A stretch of 64,000 nt of DNA, from the NCBI RefSeq assembly GCF_029892285.1, contig NZ_JARXVM010000001.1, positions 248,001-312,000 of the forward strand. Direction: 5' to 3'. This document shows, in pieces, positions 6,443-15,391 of this stretch. This DNA comes from Rhizobium sp. SG_E_25_P2. GTDB lineage: Bacteria; Pseudomonadota; Alphaproteobacteria; Rhizobiales; Rhizobiaceae. The notes under the pieces were generated by a model, which saw nothing but the letters and a program-made list of their open reading frames with translations, did not search any database and was not told the origin of the DNA. Within the stretch, counting starts at the first letter, position 1. Each line of letters begins with the position of its first letter. The translations under genes and the position numbers were made by a program.

Positions 6443-9232
6443 TCAATGAAAAGCGCGGTGGCCCAGTCGGGAGGGTCCGGGAGCAGATATCTCGGGGCCC
6501 GCGGCTTCGGCGTTCGGCTCGCAATTGGCTAAGTCCCGTGGGACATTGGCAGAAGCACGACGTTCCCACGCGACTGCGCCTTGGGATTTTGATTCATCCT
6601 GGGCGGATCTGAACCATGTCGCCGCGACCGTGGGACCATCGGGCCCTCCTTCGTCAAGATTGAGCTGTCCTTTGACACGGAGGAGTTCAGGCTTGCACCA
6701 TCGTTCCCCTGACGAATCGCAATGACCGAGCGCGACATCGATAATCTGGTGCGCCTCGGCAAATCGCCCCAAAATTGCAAGCGCTCGCGCCTCAATAGAT
6801 TGGAAATATGTTCTGAACAGGTTGAAACCGGCGCGCGCGAGCAGCGACATACTCGATCGCAGCCGTGTCAGGCAAATATCCGCACGTCCTTCGCCGAGGG
6901 CGATCTCGGCCTCGAAGCAGGTTGCATAAGAGTTCCACACGTCCAGCGACAGCGACCTCGTATGCTCTTTGAGGAGAGCGATATAGTCTTTGGCGAGGTC
7001 GAGCCGTCCTTCCAGAATGGCGAGCGGACATGCAGCTTCCGCCAGAACATTCGTCAAAGAAAGCTCATGGCCAATCGAGATTGCCTGCTCGACGCTCGAC
7101 TGCGCTTCCGCCAGGGCTCGCTCTCCGTCGCCGAGCATCCAGAGATCGCGGGCGAGAATGATCCGCGCGGTGATCCGCTGGTCGAACTGGAAGCGCGTCG
7201 TCTGCCCCGAGGGCAAGGCGTCGTATTCAACGATCATTTGTTCGAGCAGTTCGCGGGACTGCTCATGACGACCGAGCCAATGCAGCGTCGCGCCCATGAT
7301 GCGCTTTGCCACCACATTGTCGACGGGATCGGTTGATCCTGCCGCGACACTCGAAAACTGTTGGGCGAACTGACGCCCAAGCTGAGGTTCGGCGCGATTG
7401 ATCGCGTCGACCCACATGGCCCATATCGCGCGCAACTGATAGTCGACGTCGCCAAGACGCTCTGCAATCCTCAACGCCGCAGTCCAGGCGTCGATGCCCT
7501 TTTCCGGTCTCTCTGTTGACCGCATCTGCGGCCATCCCAGAGCCGTATACAGCTTCATCCGTCGTCGTTCATCGCGGTCAGGATGGGCGTCGAGATAGGC
7601 TATGGCCTTTGTGACCGACACAAAACATTCGTCCAGAACAGAGAGACGGAAAAAGAGCGGCAAGGCGGCGACCGTCAGGCGGACGCCCAGCATTTGGTCG
7701 CCGCCAGGTTCGAACGCCCAATCGAGAGCCAGCCTCAAGCTGGCGACATGTTGCACGAAATCCTCGGACCAGTCCTCCATGGACGCGGAAGTAAGATCCT
7801 GCTCGCTGATCTCGAACAATTCCGACAGATATTCGGCGAGCCGGGACATCACGGTGGAATATTGTCCGCTCTCCAACAGCTTTTCGGCAGCATAAAAGCG
7901 TGTGGTGTCAAGCAGACGATACCGCGTTGTGTCGGACAACGCCTCGGCGACCACAAGCGACTTCGACACGAGATTCTCGACGACTTCGTCTGGGTCGTCG
8001 AGAACAGCCGAGGCGGCGTCGTCCGTGAACCAGCCGCGAAAGATCGACAGCTGCTGGACCGCCGTCTGCTCTTGCGGCGTCAGGACGAAATAGCTCCAAT
8101 CCAGTGTGGCGCGCAGTGTCTGGTGACGGAGAAGCGCTGTACGCCGCCCCCTGCTCAGCACCCTGAAACTGTCTTTCAGGGATGTCGAGAGCGTCTTGGC
8201 CGACATTGTGTCCATACGGGCGGCGGCCAACTCAATCGCGAGCGCAATGCCATCAAGCTGCTGGCAGAGCTCAACGACATAAGAGACATCTTCACCGCCG
8301 AGCGTATAGCCGCCGCGACAGGCGGCGGCGCGCTCAACGAACAACTGCACCGCTGGCGATTCCATTGCTTCAGCGACAGTCATCCCCGTCTCCGGGAGAT
8401 CCAGCGGACTGAGACGATGGACCCATTCGCCGTCCGATCGCAATGGCTCCCGGCTCGTCGCGAGAAATCGCGGCGACGCCGTCCGAGCCAGAATGGATTC
8501 CACGAAAAGCGCGGCCGCGTCGACGACATGCTCGCAGCTGTCCAGCACAATGACAATGTCGCGGCCATCCAACGCTTCTGCGATCTCACCGTCGATGTCG
8601 TCACCACGGGTCGGAATGTCGAGCTTGGACGCCACCTCCGTCGAAATAAGCTCGCCAGAACTCAGTTCAGCGAGATCGACCCAGACAACCTCTGCGGCCA
8701 ATCGGCCGAGCACGGCGCGCGCCACCGTGGATTTTCCGATTCCGCCTGGCCCGACGATCGTGAGAAGTCGAGCGTCGCGCAATTGCTCGGACAGTTTCTC
8801 GAGTGCTTTCGAGCGTCCGAAAAGCTTGGAATTCAGGCGACGTTCGGGCGGAACGACCGGGATCGCGCTGGGCAGGCGCTTATCGGCCAGATCATCCATC
8901 CCCCTGATCACCTCGGCAATGAAAGTGTAGCCGCGGCCCGGAACATTGGTGATGTAGACAGACTCGCGTCTGGTGTCGCCAAGCGCCCGGCGGATGGCGG
9001 AGATATGAACCCTAAGATTGGTTTCGTCGACGAAGGTGTCCGGCCAGGCATGCCGGATGATTTCGGCGTTGGTGAGAAGCCTTCCGGCATTGGCTACAAG
9101 GCAAGCGAGAATATCCATGGCCCGGCTTCCCAGGGTCACGGGGCTGCCGTCCCGTGTCAGGGTTCGCCTTCCCATCTTCAAGACGAACGGGCCGAATTGG
9201 ACCTCCTCTTCCACGATCGGATTCCCTTCCAT
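6443..9232 (-). CDS. Winged-helix / NB-ARC ATPase / TPR transcriptional regulator
   Basis: The 929-residue protein has three parts. An OmpR-type winged helix covers residues about 10-110 ('LTNAEIIRHAWPD', ending 'VYITNVPGRGYTFIAEV'). An NB-ARC/STAND ATPase lies at about 140-420, with Walker A 'GPGGIGKST' and Walker B 'IVIVLDSCEHV'. A long helical, TPR-like C-terminus fills about 450-900. Such proteins bind DNA through the N-terminal domain, and an unknown ligand or partner drives an ATP-dependent switch through the helical part. It is transcribed toward the hydrolase/SDR group, which are the obvious candidate targets. The last about 30 residues are low in family character but the frame is intact. 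Confidence 0.85.
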   Translation of the reverse strand: MEGNPIVEEEVQFGPFVLKMGRRTLTRDGSPVTLGSRAMDILACLVANAGRLLTNAEIIRHAWPDTFVDETNLRVHISAIRRALGDTRRESVYITNVPGRGYTFIAEVIRGMDDLADKRLPSAIPVVPPERRLNSKLFGRSKALEKLSEQLRDARLLTIVGPGGIGKSTVARAVLGRLAAEVVWVDLAELSSGELISTEVASKLDIPTRGDDIDGEIAEALDGRDIVIVLDSCEHVVDAAALFVESILARTASPRFLATSREPLRSDGEWVHRLSPLDLPETGMTVAEAMESPAVQLFVERAAACRGGYTLGGEDVSYVVELCQQLDGIALAIELAAARMDTMSAKTLSTSLKDSFRVLSRGRRTALLRHQTLRATLDWSYFVLTPQEQTAVQQLSIFRGWFTDDAASAVLDDPDEVVENLVSKSLVVAEALSDTTRYRLLDTTRFYAAEKLLESGQYSTVMSRLAEYLSELFEISEQDLTSASMEDWSEDFVQHVASLRLALDWAFEPGGDQMLGVRLTVAALPLFFRLSVLDECFVSVTKAIAYLDAHPDRDERRRMKLYTALGWPQMRSTERPEKGIDAWTAALRIAERLGDVDYQLRAIWAMWVDAINRAEPQLGRQFAQQFSSVAAGSTDPVDNVVAKRIMGATLHWLGRHEQSRELLEQMIVEYDALPSGQTTRFQFDQRITARIILARDLWMLGDGERALAEAQSSVEQAISIGHELSLTNVLAEAACPLAILEGRLDLAKDYIALLKEHTRSLSLDVWNSYATCFEAEIALGEGRADICLTRLRSSMSLLARAGFNLFRTYFQSIEARALAILGRFAEAHQIIDVALGHCDSSGERWCKPELLRVKGQLNLDEGGPDGPTVAATWFRSAQDESKSQGAVAWERRASANVPRDLANCEPNAEAAGPEISAPGPSRLGHRAFH

Positions 9233-9467
9233 TCGGGCCGCTACTGGCCGCTTGAACAGCTAGTTCATCGAAGGTTGAGAATAGCCAGCTTCGCGTCGCA
9301 AGCAATAGAACCTTGTCATTGATCGATCGACAGGAAGGCGTGCAGCTTCACTCTGCGCTCAAAAGCCATTGCCAGACCCGCTATTTAAGATTGGGGCCGC
9401 AATGGCTTTCGGTTTTCTTGGGTTCCGCAGCCCTGTGCCAGCGGTTCCCAACATCGACACTTGGCAA
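9233..9467. repeat. Intergenic inverted repeat downstream of the dioxygenase operon
   Basis: AAAGCCATTGC at 9362-9372 is perfectly repeated in inverted form, GCAATGGCTTT, at 9399-9409, with a 26-base loop. It lies just past the stop of the leftward seven-gene operon, so an RNA hairpin here could stabilise the 3' end or stop transcription. The rest of the stretch should contain the promoter of the leftward regulator gene. No gene was found. Confidence 0.4.
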
Positions 9468-10496
9468 TTAGACCACGCGGCCCTCTTTGGTCATAGCCAC
9501 GCCGTCCAGCGAGAGCGAGCAGCCACGGAGCGGGATGTCGAGATGACACGGCGTATCGCGCGTTCCCCCGGCTTCCGTGTTAGGGCCGGTCGAAAAGAGA
9601 AAATTGCCGGCGAATGAACGCGCGTCCATGCCCAGTCCCGCTTCCGGATTGTAAAGGCCGAGCGTCGTCCAGTGAGCGCGCGGCTCAAGGCCCCAGCCGA
9701 CATGGGCCATGGCATAGGCGGAGAGATCATCAAAGCTGTCCATGAAGCTCTTCATGTATTCAGCCGTGAAGCCGCCTTCGATCCGGGTCACAAAACCCTT
9801 TTCCACCGTGAGCGTCACTTTTTCGCGCGCATACATCTTGAACGGCAGCAGAATGTCGCCTTCGTCGATGACGATTACGCCTTCGGATGTCTGCTCATCC
9901 GGCCAGGTCGCGACGAAGCAGCTCGGCCAGTGGTCCCAGCGGCCTGGCTTGTCGGCGAGGCCATATTGCGTCAGCACCGGGTATTGCCCCACCGCGCAGC
10001 GGAAATCGGTGCCGGCCTTTGAGGTCACGGTCATGACCTTTGCCTTTTCAAGAATTTTCTCCGCCGCCAGCACGCGCGCCTTGCCTTCAGGCGTCGGCAT
10101 CATCCGCATCATGACTTCAGGCGGCTCGACGGCCAGCAGCATGCGGCTACCCGTTTCCAGGATCTCCGCCTGCTCAGGTGAAAACAACAGCTGCATCGTG
10201 TCGATGATCATGTCGCTGGCCTTAAGCGCAGCCAGCGCCGTGGTGTTGAACGCCAGCGGCGTCTTGCCGACATAACCGGATTTGTCGCGGCTGAGCGCCT
10301 TTTCGCCATTGATCGGCGGCAGGTTCAGCATGGTGATCACGCCGCCGAGCTGGGCAGCGGCGATGCGGCAGGTCGATATGATTTGCGGGTTGGAATCGTC
10401 GCTGGTCAGGATCGTAACCTGCTCGCCCGCCTTGACGTTGCACATTTCCAGCACGTTTTTCCAGGCGATGACGAAATCTGCGTCGCTGATGGCCAT
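9468..10496 (-). CDS. NicX-type 2,5-dihydroxypyridine 5,6-dioxygenase homologue
   Basis: The 342-residue protein resembles the aminopeptidase-T-like fold used by NicX, the Fe(II) extradiol enzyme that opens 2,5-dihydroxypyridine to N-formylmaleamate. The metal ligands known for Pseudomonas NicX, as I recall His265, His318 and Asp320, fall at exactly the same numbers here: His265 in 'AMAHVGWG', and His318 and Asp320 in 'CHLDIPLRG'. GAGGAG lies 9 bases before the ATG. It is the last gene of the leftward operon headed by an HpaB-type monooxygenase, 30 bases behind the flavin reductase. I infer that it opens a hydroxylated pyridine derived from vitamin B6, where the ring methyl group would give an N-acetyl product. 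The alternative is ordinary 2,5-dihydroxypyridine from nicotinate or 3-hydroxypyridine. Confidence 0.82.
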   Translation of the reverse strand: MAISDADFVIAWKNVLEMCNVKAGEQVTILTSDDSNPQIISTCRIAAAQLGGVITMLNLPPINGEKALSRDKSGYVGKTPLAFNTTALAALKASDMIIDTMQLLFSPEQAEILETGSRMLLAVEPPEVMMRMMPTPEGKARVLAAEKILEKAKVMTVTSKAGTDFRCAVGQYPVLTQYGLADKPGRWDHWPSCFVATWPDEQTSEGVIVIDEGDILLPFKMYAREKVTLTVEKGFVTRIEGGFTAEYMKSFMDSFDDLSAYAMAHVGWGLEPRAHWTTLGLYNPEAGLGMDARSFAGNFLFSTGPNTEAGGTRDTPCHLDIPLRGCSLSLDGVAMTKEGRVV

Positions 10497-10526
10497 GGTC
10501 GAATACTCCTCGGAAGAGATGGACGA

Positions 10527-11045
10527 TTAATTTTCAAGCTTGATGAATTTGCGATCAAAATGAACAAGCGGCGCGCCATCCGAAAGGCGAACATCGAGAA
10601 CGCGGCCGAAAAACACGGTGTGAGAAGCCGTCTCCACGCGCTCGGCGATTTCGCAATCGATATTGGCGAGTGCGCCGTCGAGCGCGGGCGCGCCGGTCGC
10701 TAAAATGCTCCAGGAGAAGGGCGTGAACTTGTCTGCCCCGGCTCGGCCGGTCTGCCCGGCGAAATCCATCGCCACGCCCTCGCCTTCACTCGCCAGAATA
10801 TTGACGCAGAATGCGCCGTCCTGCTCGATGGCATGATGAGCCTCGCCATTTTTGTTGACGCAAACCAGGATGGTCGGCGGGTCCATGGTGACGCTGGAAA
10901 TGGCGGTCGCCGTCAATCCACGGCGATTGTCGCCATGGCCGGCGGTGATAATGCCGACGCCGCTGGCGAAACGGCGCATGGCGCCTTTGAAGGCGTCGAT
11001 AGGAGGCTCGGACAAAGCTGGCGATGCGCTTATGGCGTCCTGCAT
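10527..11045 (-). CDS. HpaC-type flavin reductase
   Basis: The 172-residue protein is a flavin-reductase-like split-barrel protein: 'FASGVGIITAG', 'GLTATAISSVTMDPP', 'FCVNILA' and the C-terminal 'DGAPLVHFDRKF'. This family reduces FMN or FAD with NAD(P)H and passes the free reduced flavin to a partner monooxygenase. The partner should be the HpaB-type oxygenase at the head of the same operon. AAGGAC lies 6 bases before the ATG, and only 3 bases separate it from the AbrB-type gene upstream. Which flavin and nicotinamide it prefers cannot be told from the sequence. Confidence 0.9.
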   Translation of the reverse strand: MQDAISASPALSEPPIDAFKGAMRRFASGVGIITAGHGDNRRGLTATAISSVTMDPPTILVCVNKNGEAHHAIEQDGAFCVNILASEGEGVAMDFAGQTGRAGADKFTPFSWSILATGAPALDGALANIDCEIAERVETASHTVFFGRVLDVRLSDGAPLVHFDRKFIKLEN

Positions 11046-11048
11046 GGT

Positions 11049-12134
11049 TTAGTCCTTCCAAATCGGGATGCGGGCAATCTGCTTCATGATGAACGGGCCG
11101 AACAGCACGACCACAAGCATCCGCACAGTCTGAAACGCCAGAACGACGGAGACGTCGGCATGGCCGGCAATTGCGACGATGGCCACGGTCTCGATGCTGC
11201 CGGGCGCCGTGGCCAGAAATGCCGTCAGCATGTCGATGGGCAGAAACAGCCGCAGAACCAAGGCCAGGAGTGCGCTTAGCGCGATCAATAACAGGCACGA
11301 CACCAGCACGACCGGCACGATGCGCACGACATTGGCGAGCGATTCTCGCGTGAATTTCAGCCCGACCTCCAGTCCGATCACGGCGAATGTCAGGGAAACC
11401 ACCTCATCGAGCAAGACGATGTGAAAGGCTCCCGACGCTTCTAAAAACGCGCCCAGAACCAGGGGCGCCAGCATGGCGGCGGCCGGGATCCAGCGCAGTC
11501 GGGCGGCAAAAGGCGCGATCAGCGCCAACAGCGCCGACAATCCGACCGCAGTCCAGGAAAACCCGCCCACGGGATCAGCCGCCAGATTGGCCAAAGGCGA
11601 ATTGGGCAGGAAATGCGTGATCATCGACACGGCGAAGATCACGCTTGCCAGCCGGGTATATTGCATCAAGGCCACGATCCGGCCGTCGATACCACGCTCC
11701 TGGGCGATGATCACCATCGCTCCCGACATGCCGGGAAGGCTGCCAAGGATTGCCGGCATTTGCGCCACCCCACCCCAGCGATTGATCGACCAGCCGACAA
11801 AAAACGCCGAGGCCAGGGTGAGAGCCGTAAACAGGATCAAAAGCGGCCAATGGGCGGACACATCCACGAGAATGGACGGCGTCAGGCTGCGGGCGATGAA
11901 GACGCCCGCAAAGCCCTGCGCCAATATGTAGACGATCCTGGGCATGCGCAGTTGGGCGCCGCCGACGCCGAACACGATCCCGGCGATCATTGAGCCAAGC
12001 AGCACGGCGGCGGGAAATCCGACCTGTGTCAGCACGAAGGCAAGCATGACGGCGAGCAGGATGAGCCCCGCCCAGTTCCGCGCCTTGGCGCCGTGCTCCC
12101 GCCACCGCTGCCCGTCTGTTTCTGCAATACTCAT
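11049..12134 (-). CDS. AbrB-family membrane protein (putative transporter)
   Basis: The 361-residue, strongly hydrophobic protein has about ten membrane segments in two repeats. Each repeat carries a half-membrane loop with a Pro-Gly-Ser motif, 'GSLPGMSGAMV' near residue 145 and 'TAPGSIETVA' near 315. This duplicated AbrB arrangement was once called ammonia monooxygenase regulator and is now taken as a transporter-like family; no substrate is established. Its ATG overlaps the stop of the upstream amidase gene by four bases (ATGA), so translation is coupled. Inside a ring-degradation operon it may export or import an acid intermediate, but that is inference. Confidence 0.85.
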   Translation of the reverse strand: MSIAETDGQRWREHGAKARNWAGLILLAVMLAFVLTQVGFPAAVLLGSMIAGIVFGVGGAQLRMPRIVYILAQGFAGVFIARSLTPSILVDVSAHWPLLILFTALTLASAFFVGWSINRWGGVAQMPAILGSLPGMSGAMVIIAQERGIDGRIVALMQYTRLASVIFAVSMITHFLPNSPLANLAADPVGGFSWTAVGLSALLALIAPFAARLRWIPAAAMLAPLVLGAFLEASGAFHIVLLDEVVSLTFAVIGLEVGLKFTRESLANVVRIVPVVLVSCLLLIALSALLALVLRLFLPIDMLTAFLATAPGSIETVAIVAIAGHADVSVVLAFQTVRMLVVVLFGPFIMKQIARIPIWKD

Positions 12135-13444
12135 GCGAACGGACCGCCCGTGAATCCAACCGCCTTTTCGGCGAAAGCGGCCACATGCAGCAGCCGCGCA
12201 TCATCGCCAATCCGACCGACTAACTGCGCGCCGACGGGGAGACCCTTGGCCGACAACATCACGGGAAGGGTCACGCAAGGACCATGCAAAACAGTCCACG
12301 GGCTGTTGAACACAGGCGCGCCGGTGGATGAAAGGCCTTCTGGCGCCTCTCCCGGCGCCGGCAGCGTCATGATCGCATCCAGCCCATCCATCAGTGCAGA
12401 CAGTTGCGCGCGTCGTTCGATGATGGCAGTGCAAGCCGCTTCATAGTCTTCCACCGAAACTTTCGCTTTTTCAGTCAGGAAATCGCGCGTGACCGGCGTC
12501 AATCTATCCCAGAGCTTAAGGCGTTCGTGGGCCAGAGCGTGCGTGACCTCCCACCCCATGATCGCCGAATGCAGGTCGTGCAGACTGTCGAACCAGTCGG
12601 GCAAGGCGATCGTTTTCATCACACCGCCAGCAGCCGAAATCCGCGTAGCCGCCTGTTCCAGCGCGACCATGGCTTCGGGACCTGCTTGATCAATGCGCGA
12701 AGGCGCAAACAGGCCGATCACCGGCTGGTCCGGAATATCATTGACTACGAGGCGCGAACGCCCAGAAAGGGCTGCAGCGCACCAGGCTGCATCATCCACT
12801 CTGCGGGTAATCAGCCCCAGAGTGTCGAGCTGATGCGACAAGACCTTGACTTCAGCGGCGTCAATCAATCCAAAGCTCGGCTTGTAGCCGACCACCCCAC
12901 AATAGGAGGCGGGGCGAATGATGGAGCCGGCTGTCTGTGTGCCGAAGGCCATCAGCGCCATTCCGGCGGCCACCGCCGCGCAAGAACCGCTCGATGATCC
13001 GCCGGGGGTATGGGCCGGATTATAGGGGTTACGCGTCTTGCCGGAGCTGGCCATGGCGAACTCGGTCGAGACGGTCTTGCCGAGAACCAGCGCTCCCTCT
13101 GCGCGGCTCAGCGCTACGCAGGGCGCATCGCAAGCCGGCTGAAAGCCTTCATAGGCGGACGAACCGTAGCCGGTGGGCATATCCGCTGTGTCGATGACAT
13201 CCTTGACGCCGATGGCGACGCCCGAAAGCGCGCCTTTCGGGCCGGCCTTGTCGATGTCGCCCGCCTGAGCCAAGATCTGTTCCGCATCGATATATTTCCA
13301 AGCCTGCACATCGGCTTCATGCGCAGCGATCCGCTCCAGATAGGCTTCGGCGATCTCGGTCACGGTCAGGCTGTGGCCTTCAACGAAAGCAGCCAATGTT
13401 CTGGCGCTAAGCGCGCGGATTTCAGGGGATGACAACTTGTTCAT
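12131..13444 (-). CDS. Amidase-signature hydrolase 1
   Basis: The 437-residue protein has the amidase-signature fold with the Ser-cisSer-Lys triad: Lys81 in 'AIGVKDVIDT', Ser152 in 'GGSSSGS', and nucleophile Ser174 in 'GTQTAGSIIRP'. A GGAGAG ribosome site precedes the ATG. It follows the second amidase by 21 bases and overlaps the AbrB-type gene by four. Amidase-signature enzymes cut many amides, so the family alone does not fix the substrate. In this operon a ring-opened N-acyl maleamate is the likely target; the presence of two amidases matches the two C-N bonds that remain after NicX-type cleavage. Confidence 0.88.
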   Translation of the reverse strand: MNKLSSPEIRALSARTLAAFVEGHSLTVTEIAEAYLERIAAHEADVQAWKYIDAEQILAQAGDIDKAGPKGALSGVAIGVKDVIDTADMPTGYGSSAYEGFQPACDAPCVALSRAEGALVLGKTVSTEFAMASSGKTRNPYNPAHTPGGSSSGSCAAVAAGMALMAFGTQTAGSIIRPASYCGVVGYKPSFGLIDAAEVKVLSHQLDTLGLITRRVDDAAWCAAALSGRSRLVVNDIPDQPVIGLFAPSRIDQAGPEAMVALEQAATRISAAGGVMKTIALPDWFDSLHDLHSAIMGWEVTHALAHERLKLWDRLTPVTRDFLTEKAKVSVEDYEAACTAIIERRAQLSALMDGLDAIMTLPAPGEAPEGLSSTGAPVFNSPWTVLHGPCVTLPVMLSAKGLPVGAQLVGRIGDDARLLHVAAFAEKAVGFTGGPFA

Positions 13445-13465
13445 TTTCTCTCCTTCGCATGCGGC

Positions 13466-14908
13466 TCAAGCCGACACACTCCGCGGGCGGCGATGAAACC
13501 AGGGCCGGGCGCGCTCGATCTGCCCTGCCAGCGAAAACAGAAGTTCCTCGCCGCCAAAGGCTGCGCCAAGATGCACGCCGATGGGCAACCCGAATTGTGA
13601 TTGGCCAAACGGCACGCTCATGGCCGGGCAACCCGAGGCGTTGAAGGCGCAGGTAAACGGTCCATGCGACCAGAAGCGGTCATAAAAACTGTCGAGATCG
13701 CCCTGGCTGCTCGCCATCTCGCCGATCACAGGCGCAAGTTCTCCGGTGACGGGCGACATAAGCACGTCATAGCGCTCAAAGAACCGGCCGAGCGACCGCG
13801 CCGTCTGGTGCAACTGATTGACAGCGGAGAGATATTCGATGCTGCTGTGCGCCAAACCTTCGCGCACCCATTGCGCATTGACCGGCTCCAGTTCCGAGAT
13901 CGGATCGGAGAGCCCGAGCTGGCGGCCGCGCGCCAACACCGCCGGCGCAACATTGACGCCGGCAATCACCCGCCAGGCGGCCTTCAGGGCATGTGCATCA
14001 TAGCCTGCTTTATCGACCAGCTCGACGTGGTGGCCCAAGCTTTCCAGAAAACTGGCGGCCTCTTCGACCGTCCTGATGATGTCAGGATGAACCGCCGTGC
14101 CGAGCGGCGAGGTCAGCGTCAACCCGATGCGCAGCGGCTTTGGATCACGACCGGCGGCGGCGAGGAACGAGCCAGCGGCGGCCGGCGCGGCATAGGGATC
14201 GCCGATATCTGGACCCGCAGACGCATCGAGCAGAGCCGCATTGTCGCGAACGCTCCATGACAGCGCATGCGGCGTCGACATGCCGGCAATACCTTCCACA
14301 GCCACAGGGCCGAGCGGGTTACGCATGCGGCTGGGCTTGAAGCCGAACAGGCCGCTATGGGAGGCGGGCAGACGCGTCGAACCTGCGCCATCCGATGCAT
14401 TGGCCATCGGCATGATCCCTGCGGCGACGGCTGCGGCGGACCCGCCCGACGAGCCGCCCGGGCCATGCTCCGTGTTCCAGGGATTACGTGTGACGCCGAA
14501 GGCCGAAGGCTCGGTCGCAAAACTCAGCGCAAATTCCGGCGTATTGGATTTGCCGACAATGACCAGACCCGCATTCTTGTAGCGGGCAGCCAGCGTTCCA
14601 TCACGGCTCGATACGGCATCGGCGAAAAGCCTGGATCCTGTCGACAGGATCATGTCCTTCACTTCAAAGCCAGTGTTCTTGATCAGGAACGGCACGCCGG
14701 TGAAGAGCCCGTCGGGCAAGCCTTGTTCAATGGCGCTGAATGCAAGATCGAAATGGCGATGAACCACGGTGTTCAGCACAGGATCGAGCGCCTCGATCAG
14801 CGAGATGGCTGTTTTCAACAGCTCAACCGGTGAAACCGCCTTGGTCTTGACCAACTGGGCCAGGCCCAGCGCGTCATAGGTCTGATATTCGGCAATTCTC
14901 ATTGTCAT
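13466..14908 (-). CDS. Amidase-signature hydrolase 2
   Basis: The 480-residue protein carries Lys77 in 'FLIKNTGF', Ser154 in 'GGSSGGS' and nucleophile Ser177 in 'DGAGSTRLP', the complete amidase-signature triad. The start at 14908 is supported by a TGATG overlap with the SnoaL-like gene upstream; a GTG at 14911 and an ATG at 14902 are the other options. It is only distantly similar to the neighbouring amidase, so the pair is not a recent duplication and probably acts on different bonds. The predicted role is hydrolysis of the imide or amide left after pyridine ring opening. Confidence 0.88.
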   Translation of the reverse strand: MTMRIAEYQTYDALGLAQLVKTKAVSPVELLKTAISLIEALDPVLNTVVHRHFDLAFSAIEQGLPDGLFTGVPFLIKNTGFEVKDMILSTGSRLFADAVSSRDGTLAARYKNAGLVIVGKSNTPEFALSFATEPSAFGVTRNPWNTEHGPGGSSGGSAAAVAAGIMPMANASDGAGSTRLPASHSGLFGFKPSRMRNPLGPVAVEGIAGMSTPHALSWSVRDNAALLDASAGPDIGDPYAAPAAAGSFLAAAGRDPKPLRIGLTLTSPLGTAVHPDIIRTVEEAASFLESLGHHVELVDKAGYDAHALKAAWRVIAGVNVAPAVLARGRQLGLSDPISELEPVNAQWVREGLAHSSIEYLSAVNQLHQTARSLGRFFERYDVLMSPVTGELAPVIGEMASSQGDLDSFYDRFWSHGPFTCAFNASGCPAMSVPFGQSQFGLPIGVHLGAAFGGEELLFSLAGQIERARPWFHRRPRSVSA

Positions 14909-15300
14909 CACGCAATCTGCGCCAGAAACTCGGCCTTGTCCCAGAGATCCTGCGTCTCAATGATCTGTCCGTTTTCAATCGTGAACACATGCAGCCCTGG
15001 CAGGGCGACTGGCTTGGCTGCGGCATCCGAAGAGCGCGGCGCCACATGGCCCGTCATCGTATAGACAACAGCGACGCGGCCAGCGGAGCGAACCCGTTCG
15101 CGCTCGCGCCAGACGACATCGGGCATCATCTTGAAAAAGCCTTCGAGCCCCGCCTGAAGCGCATCGGCGCCGGCGCGCGTCTTGCCCATGGCCATCTCGA
15201 CATGGCGCCCATCACTGGCATAGAGCGCAATGGCTGCGGACGCATCATGGCGATTATAGCAATCGTAAAACTGGTCGATGAGTTGATCGTGAGACAACAT
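14908..15300 (-). CDS. SnoaL/NTF2-like protein
   Basis: The 130-residue protein has the NTF2-like pattern of SnoaL and ketosteroid-isomerase relatives: 'LIDQFYDCYNRHDASAAIALYA', 'GLEGFFKMMPDVVW' and the C-terminal 'IIETQDLWDKAEFLAQI'. I use the ATG at 15300, where the fold begins; the frame is open far upstream, but that part overlaps the oxygenase gene. The ribosome site is weak, so coupling to the upstream gene, 91 bases away, is possible. The fold can isomerise, hydrate or simply bind small acids and lactones. In this operon it may act on an intermediate between hydroxylation and ring opening. No catalytic residue can be assigned. Confidence 0.8.
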   Translation of the reverse strand: MLSHDQLIDQFYDCYNRHDASAAIALYASDGRHVEMAMGKTRAGADALQAGLEGFFKMMPDVVWRERERVRSAGRVAVVYTMTGHVAPRSSDAAAKPVALPGLHVFTIENGQIIETQDLWDKAEFLAQIA

Positions 15301-15391
15301 GGCATGTCTTTCGGTCGAGCCGACTGGCGGCCGCCAAAACAAGAGATGGAAGACAAGGCGCATTGGCGCGCCTTGTCCTCGTTTTCGCTGA

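Noticed and set aside
7583-9322. A 579-codon open frame on the plus strand opposite the large regulator
   Set aside because: The minus strand encodes winged-helix, NB-ARC and TPR motifs in order; the plus frame is a shadow.
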